Below are positions 14,579-20,673 of a stretch of DNA of 21,313 nucleotides, piece after piece (within the stretch, counting starts at the first letter, position 1; every line of letters begins with the position of its first letter). The translations under genes and the position numbers were made by a program. This DNA comes from a virus: IMG/VR virus record IMGVR_UViG_3300009553_000222, positions 1 through 21,313 of that record. The stretch is one strand, 5' to 3'. Under the pieces are notes generated by a model, which made no database searches, was not told the origin of the DNA, and saw only the letters and a program-made list of their open reading frames with translations.

Positions 14579-15084
14579 TAACTAGTCTTGGAGCTTTTTT
14601 ATTATTGGATATTCGTTTTCCATTCGCCCCGGCAATATGTGAGCCGTCTTTTTTATTATACCAGGATTAGCAAATGATAGGGTTTTAATAGGGTTTTATT
14701 AATGATAAAAACCCGTAACCTATTGATTCTAAAGGAGATAGCGGTCTAGGGTACTCTATAATATTTTGAAACCCTCCCGGTTAACGCTTAGAAAACATCC
14801 CTTACTCTCTTTTTCTAGTCTTGACTCTTTTCCTCTGTCTCTTCTATTTATATATATAAAAATGTATAAGATAAGACCAAAAGATACCAGAGGGTAGTTT
14901 TCTGAGAGGCTCGCGGGCCGAGTTCAATTTATTATGGTAGAGGGTCAATATCTAAATCCTTTAGAATCAGTAGTTTACAGGGATTCTCTACTAATATTCT
15001 GATAATCCTGTAACAATTCTGGGATATTATAAAATCGGGTATAGTTCTTGTGGGGCGAAGGAATAACGAATCAAGACTAGCCTA

Positions 15085-15113
15085 TTGACAAATTATTAAA
15101 AGCATGATAGACT
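15085..15113 (+). promoter_or_regulatory. Leaderless sigma70-type promoter of the 15.1-kb cassette
   Basis: TTGACA (15085-15090), 17-bp spacer, TAGACT (15108-15113), then GAACA and an ATG at 15119 at the predicted start site. The -10 box and following bases closely match the promoters at 11007 and 20663. Confidence 0.85.
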
Positions 15114-15118
15114 GAACA

Positions 15119-15151
15119 ATGGCCTTTCCTTTACTTAAGGCTGGAGATTAA
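15119..15151 (+). CDS. Possible leaderless leader peptide (10 residues)
   Basis: The first codon of the predicted transcript is an ATG opening MAFPLLKAGD followed by TAA. The stop lies six bases before the ATG of the 107-residue gene, whose ribosome-binding site (GGAG, 15143-15146) is inside this small frame. Translation of the peptide could therefore govern access to the next gene. It may be a leader with no product role. Confidence 0.4.
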   Translation: MAFPLLKAGD

Positions 15152-15157
15152 GACTGT

Positions 15158-15481
15158 ATGACTAAGCGCCGTCCCTGGTCACGTAAGAGACTAGAAGCAG
15201 CTACACAAGAAGAAGAGAAACGAGATATGGAAGCTCAACTTGAGGAGGGCTTTAATCAGGAAGCGCGTCGGCTTAAGGAAGAACGCAACATAACTCTTTA
15301 TCGAGCGCGTCTGTTGGCTGTCGAATTGCTTATGGCCGAACCTGAGATTAAGGCTGAACATAAGGAGTGGCTCGAACATAAACTGAAAATGATAGAGTTT
15401 GACCATAACAATAAGAACGAGCCTAAAGGCGATACTGTAGACCAGCTCCTATCTAGCTTATATCCTATCAAGGAGGATTGA
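15158..15481 (+). CDS. Hypothetical charged helical protein
   Basis: 107 residues, very rich in Glu, Lys and Arg (RKRLEAATQEEEKRDMEAQLEEGF), likely one or two long helices or a coiled coil up to residue ~90. GGAG is ~12 bases upstream of the ATG. The stop overlaps the next gene's start (TGATG). No family recognised. It is the first ribosome-binding-site gene of the cassette that ends in the HNH nuclease. Many ATA, AGA and CTA codons, unlike the helicase gene. Confidence 0.7.
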   Translation: MTKRRPWSRKRLEAATQEEEKRDMEAQLEEGFNQEARRLKEERNITLYRARLLAVELLMAEPEIKAEHKEWLEHKLKMIEFDHNNKNEPKGDTVDQLLSSLYPIKED

Positions 15482-15687
15482 TGCCAAGAGTCTTTATGTA
15501 CGATGAACCAAGTGGTAGAAAGACTATTACAGCTACCAAAATCATAGAGGACAATTATCAGCGGTGGTGTGAGAAGATGAGGAAGAAAGGACTAGAAGCT
15601 CAGATATCAGAAGAGAACTGCATACAAGACTTCTGTGTCGATAATTGGGCCGTAGAGATAACTGCTGGTGGACGAAACTCCAGATAG
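15481..15687 (+). CDS. Hypothetical small protein
   Basis: 68 residues from ATG 15481, overlapping the previous stop; AAGGAGG lies a few bases upstream, the strongest ribosome-binding site in the window. The product, beginning MPRVFMYDEPSGRKTITATK, looks like a small folded alpha/beta protein, with Trp35 and three Cys but no CxxC pair. Its 3' end contains the -35 box of the HNH gene's promoter. Function unknown. Confidence 0.7.
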   Translation: MPRVFMYDEPSGRKTITATKIIEDNYQRWCEKMRKKGLEAQISEENCIQDFCVDNWAVEITAGGRNSR

Positions 15688-15697
15688 ATGATATACT
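15669..15697 (+). promoter_or_regulatory. Leaderless promoter of the HNH gene
   Basis: TGGACG (15669-15674, four of six consensus bases), 17-bp spacer, TATACT (15692-15697), then AGGAGT and ATG 15704. The AGGAG is too close to the ATG to be a normal ribosome-binding site, so a leaderless transcript fits better. Confidence 0.6.
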
Positions 15698-15703
15698 AGG
15701 AGT

Positions 15704-16045
15704 ATGAGAGATAAGGACATATCTTGTGAGGCCTGTGGCTTTGCTTTCCGTTATCACCATCGTAAGCGACTGCATAGTCATCATATTCGTCCTAAAGGGC
15801 ATGGTGGAGACGACACAGAAGCTAACAAGATATTACTATGTCCGAACTGCCATTCTATTGCTCATATTCTGTTATCTATGGCTCTTTATTCCGCAGGGAC
15901 TATAGACATTTACGACCTATATGAGCGCGGCTGGCTTATACACCAGATATCTAGATACCATAGAGATAAGCCTATGCAGCTAATAAGACGCGCGCTTAAG
16001 GTATTCCTCTATAACATACAAATAGTCCTAAGAATACCGTTTTAA
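15704..16045 (+). CDS. HNH endonuclease
   Basis: 113 residues. Cys8/Cys11 (CEAC) and Cys46/Cys49 (CPNC) form the zinc-holding knuckles, and between them lie HSHHIRPKGHGGDDTEANK with the general-base His pair (His26-His27) and Asn41, followed by His50 and His54 in CHSIAH. This is the classic HNH (beta-beta-alpha metal) nuclease core, as in phage homing or terminase-associated endonucleases. The C-terminal ~55 residues are basic and helical and could bind DNA. It is far from the terminase genes and has its own promoter, which favours a free-standing homing enzyme. Its stop codon TAA is the first triplet of the 25-bp inverted repeat at 16043-16067. Confidence 0.88.
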   Translation: MRDKDISCEACGFAFRYHHRKRLHSHHIRPKGHGGDDTEANKILLCPNCHSIAHILLSMALYSAGTIDIYDLYERGWLIHQISRYHRDKPMQLIRRALKVFLYNIQIVLRIPF

Positions 16046-16067
16046 GTGTTCGGCAGACGAACAGTTA
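16043..16067. repeat. 25-bp inverted repeat, copy 3
   Basis: TAAGTGTTCG and CGAACAGTTA around GCAGA. It begins on the stop codon of the HNH gene and its right end overlaps the next motif copy (GTTATAGATAAC, 16064-16075). Confidence 0.75.
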
Positions 16068-16209
16068 TAGATAACCATCATTTGCTGTCTGCGCTCGAGC
16101 CCTAATCGTTACATCAAGCTATAATGAGAGGCTCCAGGACTCCTTTTAGTTGTATATGCCTATAAGGTTTGAACTCAAGCATACCTTATAGTTGTATATG
16201 GTTATAGCG
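16064..16209 (+). repeat. Motif array, block D (4 copies)
   Basis: Copies begin at 16064, 16108, 16149 and 16191, regularly spaced by 44, 41 and 42 bp. They fill the gap between the HNH gene and the promoter at 16245. A further inverted repeat (AATTGAC and GTCAATT, 16216-16222 and 16230-16236) follows. Confidence 0.8.
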
Positions 16210-16244
16210 TCAAGAAATTGACATAAGGCGTCAATTCTCTGTCG

Positions 16245-16273
16245 TTGACTTTCGTATATGGTAAGCGTAAAAT
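16245..16273 (+). promoter_or_regulatory. Promoter of the helicase module
   Basis: TTGACT (16245-16250), 17-bp spacer, TAAAAT (16268-16273). Five bases later (AATGG) an ATG at 16279 opens a 7-residue frame. It is the only promoter I can see for the genes from 16340 to 19269. Confidence 0.7.
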
Positions 16274-16278
16274 AATGG

Positions 16279-16302
16279 ATGGGCGATAGCCTAGCTTGTT
16301 AG
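16279..16302 (+). CDS. Possible leaderless leader peptide (7 residues)
   Basis: MGDSLAC then TAG, starting at the predicted first base of the transcript. An ATG four bases earlier (16275) would give MDGR. The frame ends 37 bases before the 89-residue gene. A real product is doubtful; it may be a leader or chance. Confidence 0.3.
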   Translation: MGDSLAC

Positions 16303-16339
16303 GGGATTGCTCAAGACTGAAAGGGGGAAACGAGATAAG

Positions 16340-16609
16340 ATGAAATACCAAGGACTGAGAGAACTCCGAAAGATTACAGCATGGAAAGATGGCTGTGTCT
16401 GGAAGACTGCTCCGGCTGGTTATGCGTGGGTCGATATCGACTATAAAGGCGAACACGCACCAGACAACATCCTTATCTGCACTCCATCGACTAGCATAAG
16501 CCGTGAGCTTAGCGTTAATAAGACGATGCGAAAGGCAGACGACAGCGTAGCCCAGATAGTTCCTGTTACACTGGCCGAACTTGGATACGGTAGCAGGCCA
16601 AAGAGCTAG
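16340..16609 (+). CDS. Hypothetical small protein
   Basis: ATG 16340 is used (89 residues, MKYQGLRELRKITAWKDGCV); the frame extends to 16307 without a better start. AAAGGGGG lies ~13 bases upstream and GAGATAAG nearer. The sequence alternates strands and helices (GYAWVDIDYKGEHAPDNIL), consistent with a small folded domain, but no family is recognised. First gene of the plus-strand helicase module, 20 bases before the next start. Confidence 0.7.
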   Translation: MKYQGLRELRKITAWKDGCVWKTAPAGYAWVDIDYKGEHAPDNILICTPSTSISRELSVNKTMRKADDSVAQIVPVTLAELGYGSRPKS

Positions 16610-16629
16610 CAGACAGAGAGGATAAGAGG

Positions 16630-17601
16630 ATGGAACACAAAAACGGTAACGATAGCGACTTCTTCCCCGACGACGATTTCGATAAGATGCTAGAGGAGAA
16701 GACAAGAGGATGGGACAAGGACTTATCGACGACAGAGATACTCGACTCGCAGAAGATAGTTCCGCAGGTCAGCGACCAGAAGATAGAGCGCGTCGGGAAG
16801 GAACCGATATCTGCCGAAAGTGTGGTGGAGACCTCGAACGAACCTACGTCTTCAACCGAGACTCACGAGGACGGCAATCCAAACCAGTCATTGTCTGTTC
16901 CAAGTGCGGACGCAGAAGCTAGACCTGGAATCGACCCTACACCAATCCACGCTTCTCCGATAACAACTGAAGAGGTCTCAGAACTCCTCTCAGACCCCGC
17001 CTACTCACGCGACATCATCGAAGGCAAGATAAAGAGGACAGCTATCCGCGGGATGGCAACAGGTCCATGGGCTAACCAGCACGTAGTCGAAGAGACGGTT
17101 AGCGAAGACCAGCTCCTCGACAAGCTGGGACATACAAAGCTCGCAGAGTTCTGGCGCGAAATAACTCGTGAGGCGCGCGAAAACTGCAAGGCCGACCCCG
17201 ATAAGCTTCTGGCCCATATCGAGAAGATGCAGGACGCAGCGTTCTGGAAAGAGTGGGAACTGAAGGCTTATCAGGCCGAACTCAACTTGGTCATCATGAA
17301 TGGCAATGAGACTGAGCGGAAGAAGGCAGAGATTGCCCTGTCCCGTATCTGGAAAGACCATAACTCCAGAGTCCAGCCCGACGGTTCACGGAAAAAGGCC
17401 AAAGCTTCTGGTGTAGCGGGCGAAGATAAGCCTAAGAAAGTCAAGGCTCTCGCTGCTGCTATTAAGACTGGCATCGACATGCTCCACGGCCTTAACTTTG
17501 GCTATGACCAGCTTATCGAGCGTTATAAAGTTACGAATAAGCTGGACGAAGCGACTCTCAACTACATTAACGAGAAGTACGGTCGCGGAGAATCGAACTA
17601 G
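16630..17601 (+). CDS. Hypothetical acidic protein (323 residues)
   Basis: GAGAGG and AGAGG precede ATG 16630. Residues 1-35 are acidic (DSDFFPDDDFDKMLEEK), residues ~36-105 are a Ser/Thr/Glu/Pro-rich low-complexity linker, and residues ~110-323 form a helical, Lys/Glu-rich domain (KLAEFWREITREARENC, AKASGVAGEDKPKKVKALAA). No family is recognised. The linker region is the part overlapped by a nested zinc-ribbon ORF (16710-16922). Its stop is three bases before the SNF2-like helicase start, so the two are co-transcribed and may act together in DNA transactions. Confidence 0.8.
   Translation: MEHKNGNDSDFFPDDDFDKMLEEKTRGWDKDLSTTEILDSQKIVPQVSDQKIERVGKEPISAESVVETSNEPTSSTETHEDGNPNQSLSVPSADAEARPGIDPTPIHASPITTEEVSELLSDPAYSRDIIEGKIKRTAIRGMATGPWANQHVVEETVSEDQLLDKLGHTKLAEFWREITREARENCKADPDKLLAHIEKMQDAAFWKEWELKAYQAELNLVIMNGNETERKKAEIALSRIWKDHNSRVQPDGSRKKAKASGVAGEDKPKKVKALAAAIKTGIDMLHGLNFGYDQLIERYKVTNKLDEATLNYINEKYGRGESN
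16710..16922 (+). CDS. Nested out-of-frame ORF with zinc ribbon (70 residues)
   Basis: In a different frame from the 323-residue gene, ATG 16710 opens 70 codons. Residues ~34-68 read as a zinc ribbon: CRKC (Cys35/Cys38), a beta-type middle (GGDLERTYVFNRDSRGRQS), then CSKC (Cys62/Cys65) followed by GRRS and the stop. Spacing and the CxxCG knuckles look genuine. The first 33 residues are charged and disordered. A GAGGAG lies 11 bases upstream. An in-frame stop near 16682 rules out a long upstream extension. Either both frames are used, or one is chance; the host frame here is low-complexity and would tolerate overprinting. Confidence 0.45.
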   Translation: MGQGLIDDRDTRLAEDSSAGQRPEDRARREGTDICRKCGGDLERTYVFNRDSRGRQSKPVIVCSKCGRRS

Positions 17602-17604
17602 ACT

Positions 17605-19269
17605 ATGGCATCAACAATCTTAGTCCGCAAGTGCATTAACTGCGGCAAAACCGTCAAGGAAATCTCCAGATATACCAACGAAGGTTATATCTACATCACG
17701 AACGAATGTGGACACGAACTTATCCTCGAAGCCAAAGCAGAGGCAGAGGATGTGGCTATCGTGTCCAAGGATGGTCGTGAGCCTTTCAAATATCAGTGGG
17801 ATACGACCTACTTCATGGAGAAGGCGGACTGCAACGGTCTTATCCTTCACGAGCAGGGACTAGGCAAGACCATCATCGCGTGTATGCTTATCCTTCGTAA
17901 CAAGAAGGACCTGCTTCCAGCGTTGGTTGTTTGCCCGTCAGGACTCAGACCACAGTGGGCATCAGAGATTGTTCGTTGGACTGGCATCATGCCACAGATT
18001 ATTACGTCCAGCAACGATAAGCCGATGTTCGAAGTTTTCCCAATCGTTCTGGTCAGCGTCGATACTCTTAGACTTCTCAGGCCAGACGTTGGTGGAGTCG
18101 AGGAGGAATGGGATTGGGATAGCAACCAGCCTGTTAAGGTGACGAAGAAGCCACTGTGGGACGATAAGCTTATTGGCAAGTTTAAGTTTATCTGCGTAGA
18201 CGAGTCCCACAAGATTAAGAATACGGCTTCTGCCAGGACTCGAGCACTCCGTAAGATAGCCGAACTCGCTAACGGCGGGAAGAAGGCGCGCGTCATCTGC
18301 ATGTCAGGGACGAATATCGAGAAGCACGCTGGAGAGTTCTTTGTTACTCTCAACATCGTGCGACCTGAACTCTTCCCAGTTGAGGCACAGTTTAAGCTGC
18401 GTCACTGTGAGGTCTCTCCGGAGTCAGGTAAGATTGGCGGCCTTAAGAATCCACAAGCGTTTAAGGCTCTGACTGAAGACTTCATCATCCGGTATAAGCG
18501 CGCGGATGTGCTGCCGGACCTGCCTAAGGTCTTCAGGACGTTCCAGTTAGCAGAGATGGAAGATAACGACTTCCTCAAAGAATACATCGCAGTAGTCAAA
18601 GAGTTCCAGGACTACATGGATGATATCAAGAAGCTGAAGAACACGACAGATATTCTTGGTTATCTCTCGAGGATGCGCCATATCACGGGAGTCGCGAAGG
18701 TCAATGCGGCCAACGACTTCATCGAAGACTTCCTGCTGAGCACTGAGAACGACGAGAAACTCGTAGTCTTCCTGCACCATAAGAAGGCTGCGGTCCATCT
18801 GCTCGAGAAGCTCTCCAAGACGATGGCAGAGGGAGCGTATAATCCTCCTCTCTACTACAGCGCAGAACTCGACGTGAACGCTCGCGATGAGATGGTCGAG
18901 GAGTTTAAGAAGCCGGGGAATCGTATTATGATTGCCGCGACTGGAGCAGCAGGAACGGGTCTTAACCTGCAATTCTGCTCACACTGCCTCATCATGGAAC
19001 GTCAGTGGAATCCGTCTACAGAAGAGCAGGCGGAAGGACGTTTCCCCAGGCCAGGGTCTACAGCGAGCAAGGTTATGGCGACATACCTTATTGCTGCTGG
19101 AACCATCGACGACTTCCTGACTCAGATTGTCGAAGAGAAGCGCAAGAACATGGCGAACACTCTGGACTACGAGGAAGGCAAGTGGGATGAGGCGAGTCTT
19201 ATGAAGCAGCTCGCAGATGTTCTCGCGTCGAAGGGACTGAATCGCTGGAGGTTAGGTAGTAAGCGGTAG
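17605..19269 (+). CDS. SNF2-like superfamily 2 helicase/ATPase
   Basis: 554 residues, a compact SNF2-type motor using ATP to move along duplex DNA. Visible motifs: Q-like and Walker A HEQGLGKT (82-89), DESH (199-202), motif III SGT (234-236), motif IV region VVFLHHKKAAVHLLEKL (~387-403), motif V TGLNLQ (451-456) and motif VI EEQAEGRFPRPG (473-484). An N-terminal CINC (Cys10/Cys13) with CGH (Cys35, His37) suggests a small zinc knuckle before the motor. No nuclease domain is seen. The start lies three bases after the previous stop and has no clear ribosome-binding site, so coupling is likely. A terminator follows at 19291. Likely roles are replication, repair or recombination of phage DNA. Confidence 0.9.
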   Translation: MASTILVRKCINCGKTVKEISRYTNEGYIYITNECGHELILEAKAEAEDVAIVSKDGREPFKYQWDTTYFMEKADCNGLILHEQGLGKTIIACMLILRNKKDLLPALVVCPSGLRPQWASEIVRWTGIMPQIITSSNDKPMFEVFPIVLVSVDTLRLLRPDVGGVEEEWDWDSNQPVKVTKKPLWDDKLIGKFKFICVDESHKIKNTASARTRALRKIAELANGGKKARVICMSGTNIEKHAGEFFVTLNIVRPELFPVEAQFKLRHCEVSPESGKIGGLKNPQAFKALTEDFIIRYKRADVLPDLPKVFRTFQLAEMEDNDFLKEYIAVVKEFQDYMDDIKKLKNTTDILGYLSRMRHITGVAKVNAANDFIEDFLLSTENDEKLVVFLHHKKAAVHLLEKLSKTMAEGAYNPPLYYSAELDVNARDEMVEEFKKPGNRIMIAATGAAGTGLNLQFCSHCLIMERQWNPSTEEQAEGRFPRPGSTASKVMATYLIAAGTIDDFLTQIVEEKRKNMANTLDYEEGKWDEASLMKQLADVLASKGLNRWRLGSKR

Positions 19270-19290
19270 GAGTCATAGCTAGACTGGACT

Positions 19291-19315
19291 AGGGGAGGAC
19301 TGCAACTCCCCTTTT
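19291..19315 (+). terminator. Intrinsic terminator after the helicase gene
   Basis: AGGGGAG pairs with CTCCCCT around an 8-nt loop and is followed by TTT (19313-19315, four T counting 19312). Short T run but a strong stem; it lies 20 bases after the helicase stop codon. Confidence 0.75.
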
Positions 19316-19335
19316 GCCAGTGGAGAGGAGCTTTT

Positions 19336-19521
19336 ATGGAACCAATCATGGTCAAGCAGGTCGCGACGTATAACCTGGAAGTTAAGCCTGAGCAGGAATA
19401 CGTCAGTCTAGTGGAAGTTAGGGAAGAGGGCGGAGACGAATACGAAGGCTACTCTGTCAGCATTACTTATGAGGCGCTTCCTAGACTTATCGCCGCACTC
19501 GAAGCTGTCAACTCGAGATAA
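19336..19521 (+). CDS. Hypothetical small acidic protein
   Basis: 61 residues, beginning MEPIMVKQVATYNLEVKPEQ. GAGAGGAG is about seven bases upstream of the ATG. Predominantly beta at the N-terminus (YVSLVEVREEGG, YSVSITYEAL) with a short C-terminal helix (RLIAALEAVNS). No family recognised. Three bases separate its stop from the next start. It is just past the helicase terminator, and I see no promoter box in the short gap, so it may be expressed by read-through. Confidence 0.75.
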   Translation: MEPIMVKQVATYNLEVKPEQEYVSLVEVREEGGDEYEGYSVSITYEALPRLIAALEAVNSR

Positions 19522-19524
19522 GCC

Positions 19525-20016
19525 ATGATACGGGGCGAGCATCCAGAGGACTTTGGTTTAGGGGAGGTCCTTCAAGTAACCTATCGTAAGCATCCTATTT
19601 TTAGGAAACAAGATAGGCAGTTGATAAAGGTAGGTCCAGGACGTATACCTACGATAGATGAACTTGACTATACTAACTATGATGCTCGCCTCGACTTTCT
19701 ACATCAAGCAAGCATAGGTCAAGCAGTCTATAGGGGTCCAGAATGTGAGACCTTTATAGATAACGAAGTCAAGCTATATGACTACCCTGAGTATAAACCG
19801 GGATATATAGATGAACAGCTCGTAGAGCGCAATCGTAAGTATAGACTTAAAAAGGGGATAATACCTAGAGTTCCAAAGCCTAAAGGATATCAGCCTAGAC
19901 TAGTAGGTAGACAAAACATTAAACGTCTAATTAAGATGGGATTGGTCCCAGATGAAGAGTCTGCTATAGCTTTCCTAGAGGAGATGAAGAAAAAATATGC
20001 CACAAAAGAAGTCTGA
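19525..20016 (+). CDS. Hypothetical protein (163 residues)
   Basis: Begins MIRGEHPEDFGLGEVLQVTY. The first ~100 residues are rich in Tyr, Asp and Pro; the last ~60 are basic with a helical end, LIKMGLVPDEESAIAFLEEM, that could be a small helix-turn-helix-like or nuclease-associated segment, though I cannot assign it. Many ATA, AGA, AGG and CTA codons, like the GIY-YIG gene and the 15.1-kb cassette, and unlike the helicase gene next to it, suggesting it arrived separately. It overlaps the next gene by 20 bases. Confidence 0.7.
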   Translation: MIRGEHPEDFGLGEVLQVTYRKHPIFRKQDRQLIKVGPGRIPTIDELDYTNYDARLDFLHQASIGQAVYRGPECETFIDNEVKLYDYPEYKPGYIDEQLVERNRKYRLKKGIIPRVPKPKGYQPRLVGRQNIKRLIKMGLVPDEESAIAFLEEMKKKYATKEV

Positions 20017-20245
20017 GCTGGACGTCTTTCCTTTCTTCTCCTTTTCTCAACTCAAGTCCTGGGAGAAGGTCAAACGACTCGTCGGCGCGCGTATCATCAT
20101 CGTCTCTGGCCACTGCAACAAGTGCCATAAGCGAGTGGAGAACATCATCACGGTCGTAGGCTTAAGGGATGCGCGCTCAGACTTCGAGTCGTTCTTTTAT
20201 AGCTTGTCCGCAGACTGTGACCGACCGATAGGAAAGGTGGAATAG
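19997..20245 (+). CDS. Hypothetical protein with a CxxC motif
   Basis: 82 residues, beginning MPQKKSELDVFPFFSFSQLK, overlapping the end of the previous gene. One CNKC pair (Cys60/Cys63 region by eye) preceded by a hydrophobic strand (ARIIIVSGH) suggests half of a zinc knuckle or a redox pair; a later Cys and no second CxxC are visible. The stop TAG overlaps the GTG start of the next gene. Function unknown. Confidence 0.7.
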   Translation: MPQKKSELDVFPFFSFSQLKSWEKVKRLVGARIIIVSGHCNKCHKRVENIITVVGLRDARSDFESFFYSLSADCDRPIGKVE

Positions 20246-20379
20246 TGGGTGGAAAGACCTCGAACATAACGTCGGGCCTCATGAAGACTAAGAAGACTAT
20301 GCTCGTAGGCAATGTCTCTAAGTCTATGGAGAAAGAGATAAAGCGTCGCCTTAAAGAGAAGAAGGAGAAGAAGGGCTAA
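20245..20379 (+). CDS. Small very basic protein (44 residues, GTG start)
   Basis: GTG 20245-20247 overlaps the preceding TAG stop, with AGGTGG about five bases upstream; stop TAA 20377-20379. The product (MGGKTSNITSGLMKTKKTML then a tail ending KRRLKEKKEKKG) is strongly basic with a helical Lys/Arg/Glu C-terminus. Tight packing on both sides supports it. A nucleic-acid-binding role is possible from charge only. Confidence 0.65.
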   Translation: MGGKTSNITSGLMKTKKTMLVGNVSKSMEKEIKRRLKEKKEKKG

Positions 20380-20383
20380 AGAT

Positions 20384-20629
20384 ATGCCCATCTACAAGTA
20401 CGACGATACACGAGAGATAAAGTATTACTCTCGCTTCAAGACTCATATGGTCCCTGTAAACAAGTTCGAGAACGCAGACTTAGGTGAAGGCAAGGACTAT
20501 GAGGATGGCGTGGCTTGTACTCCATGCTATATCGCTCTGCCCTATCCACTCAAGGATGCTATGGTCAACGAGCGTCAGGTGTATGCGACTCTCACAGACA
20601 TTAGCTTCCCTGAGTATGACATTTACTAG
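20384..20629 (+). CDS. Hypothetical small protein (81 residues)
   Basis: ATG 20384, four bases after the previous stop. Begins MPIYKYDDTREIKYYSRFKT; rich in Tyr, Asp and Lys, with one CTPC pair (residues ~45-48). No family recognised. It ends just before the leaderless promoter at 20640, so it is probably the last gene of its transcript. Ribosome-binding signal is weak (AAAGAT). Confidence 0.7.
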   Translation: MPIYKYDDTREIKYYSRFKTHMVPVNKFENADLGEGKDYEDGVACTPCYIALPYPLKDAMVNERQVYATLTDISFPEYDIY

Positions 20630-20639
20630 GACTCACCGC

Positions 20640-20668
20640 TTGACTTTTGCATAAAGCTGTGTTAGACT
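20640..20668 (+). promoter_or_regulatory. Leaderless sigma70-type promoter
   Basis: TTGACT (20640-20645), 17-bp spacer, TAGACT (20663-20668), then TAACA and ATG 20674. The -10 box and the bases to the ATG match those at 11007 and 15108. Confidence 0.8.
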
Positions 20669-20673
20669 TAACA

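Larger units (their letters stand above)
13993..15084. other. Large noncoding region between divergent units
   Basis: More than 1 kb without a credible gene. It holds motif array block C (14076-14248), a long imperfect hairpin (14267-14334), a 15-bp repeat (14351-14365), the perfect copy of the 25-bp inverted repeat (14554-14578), a weak plus-strand terminator-like hairpin (CGGC...GCCG then TCTTTTTT, 14630-14654), a GGGTTTTAT...ATAAAAACCC hairpin (14691-14714) next to a repeated TAGGGTTTTA, and a very AT-rich stretch (~14840-14870). Its makeup would suit a replication origin or control region, but no initiator-binding iterons are proven. Confidence 0.6.

Noticed and set aside
13993-15084. tRNA genes in the noncoding region
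   Set aside because: No GGTTCGAATCC-like T arm with matching acceptor ends was found on either strand by eye.
16202-16705. Minus-strand ORF of 167 codons
   Set aside because: Antisense to two packed plus-strand genes and their promoter; Arg/Ser/Cys-rich shadow sequence.
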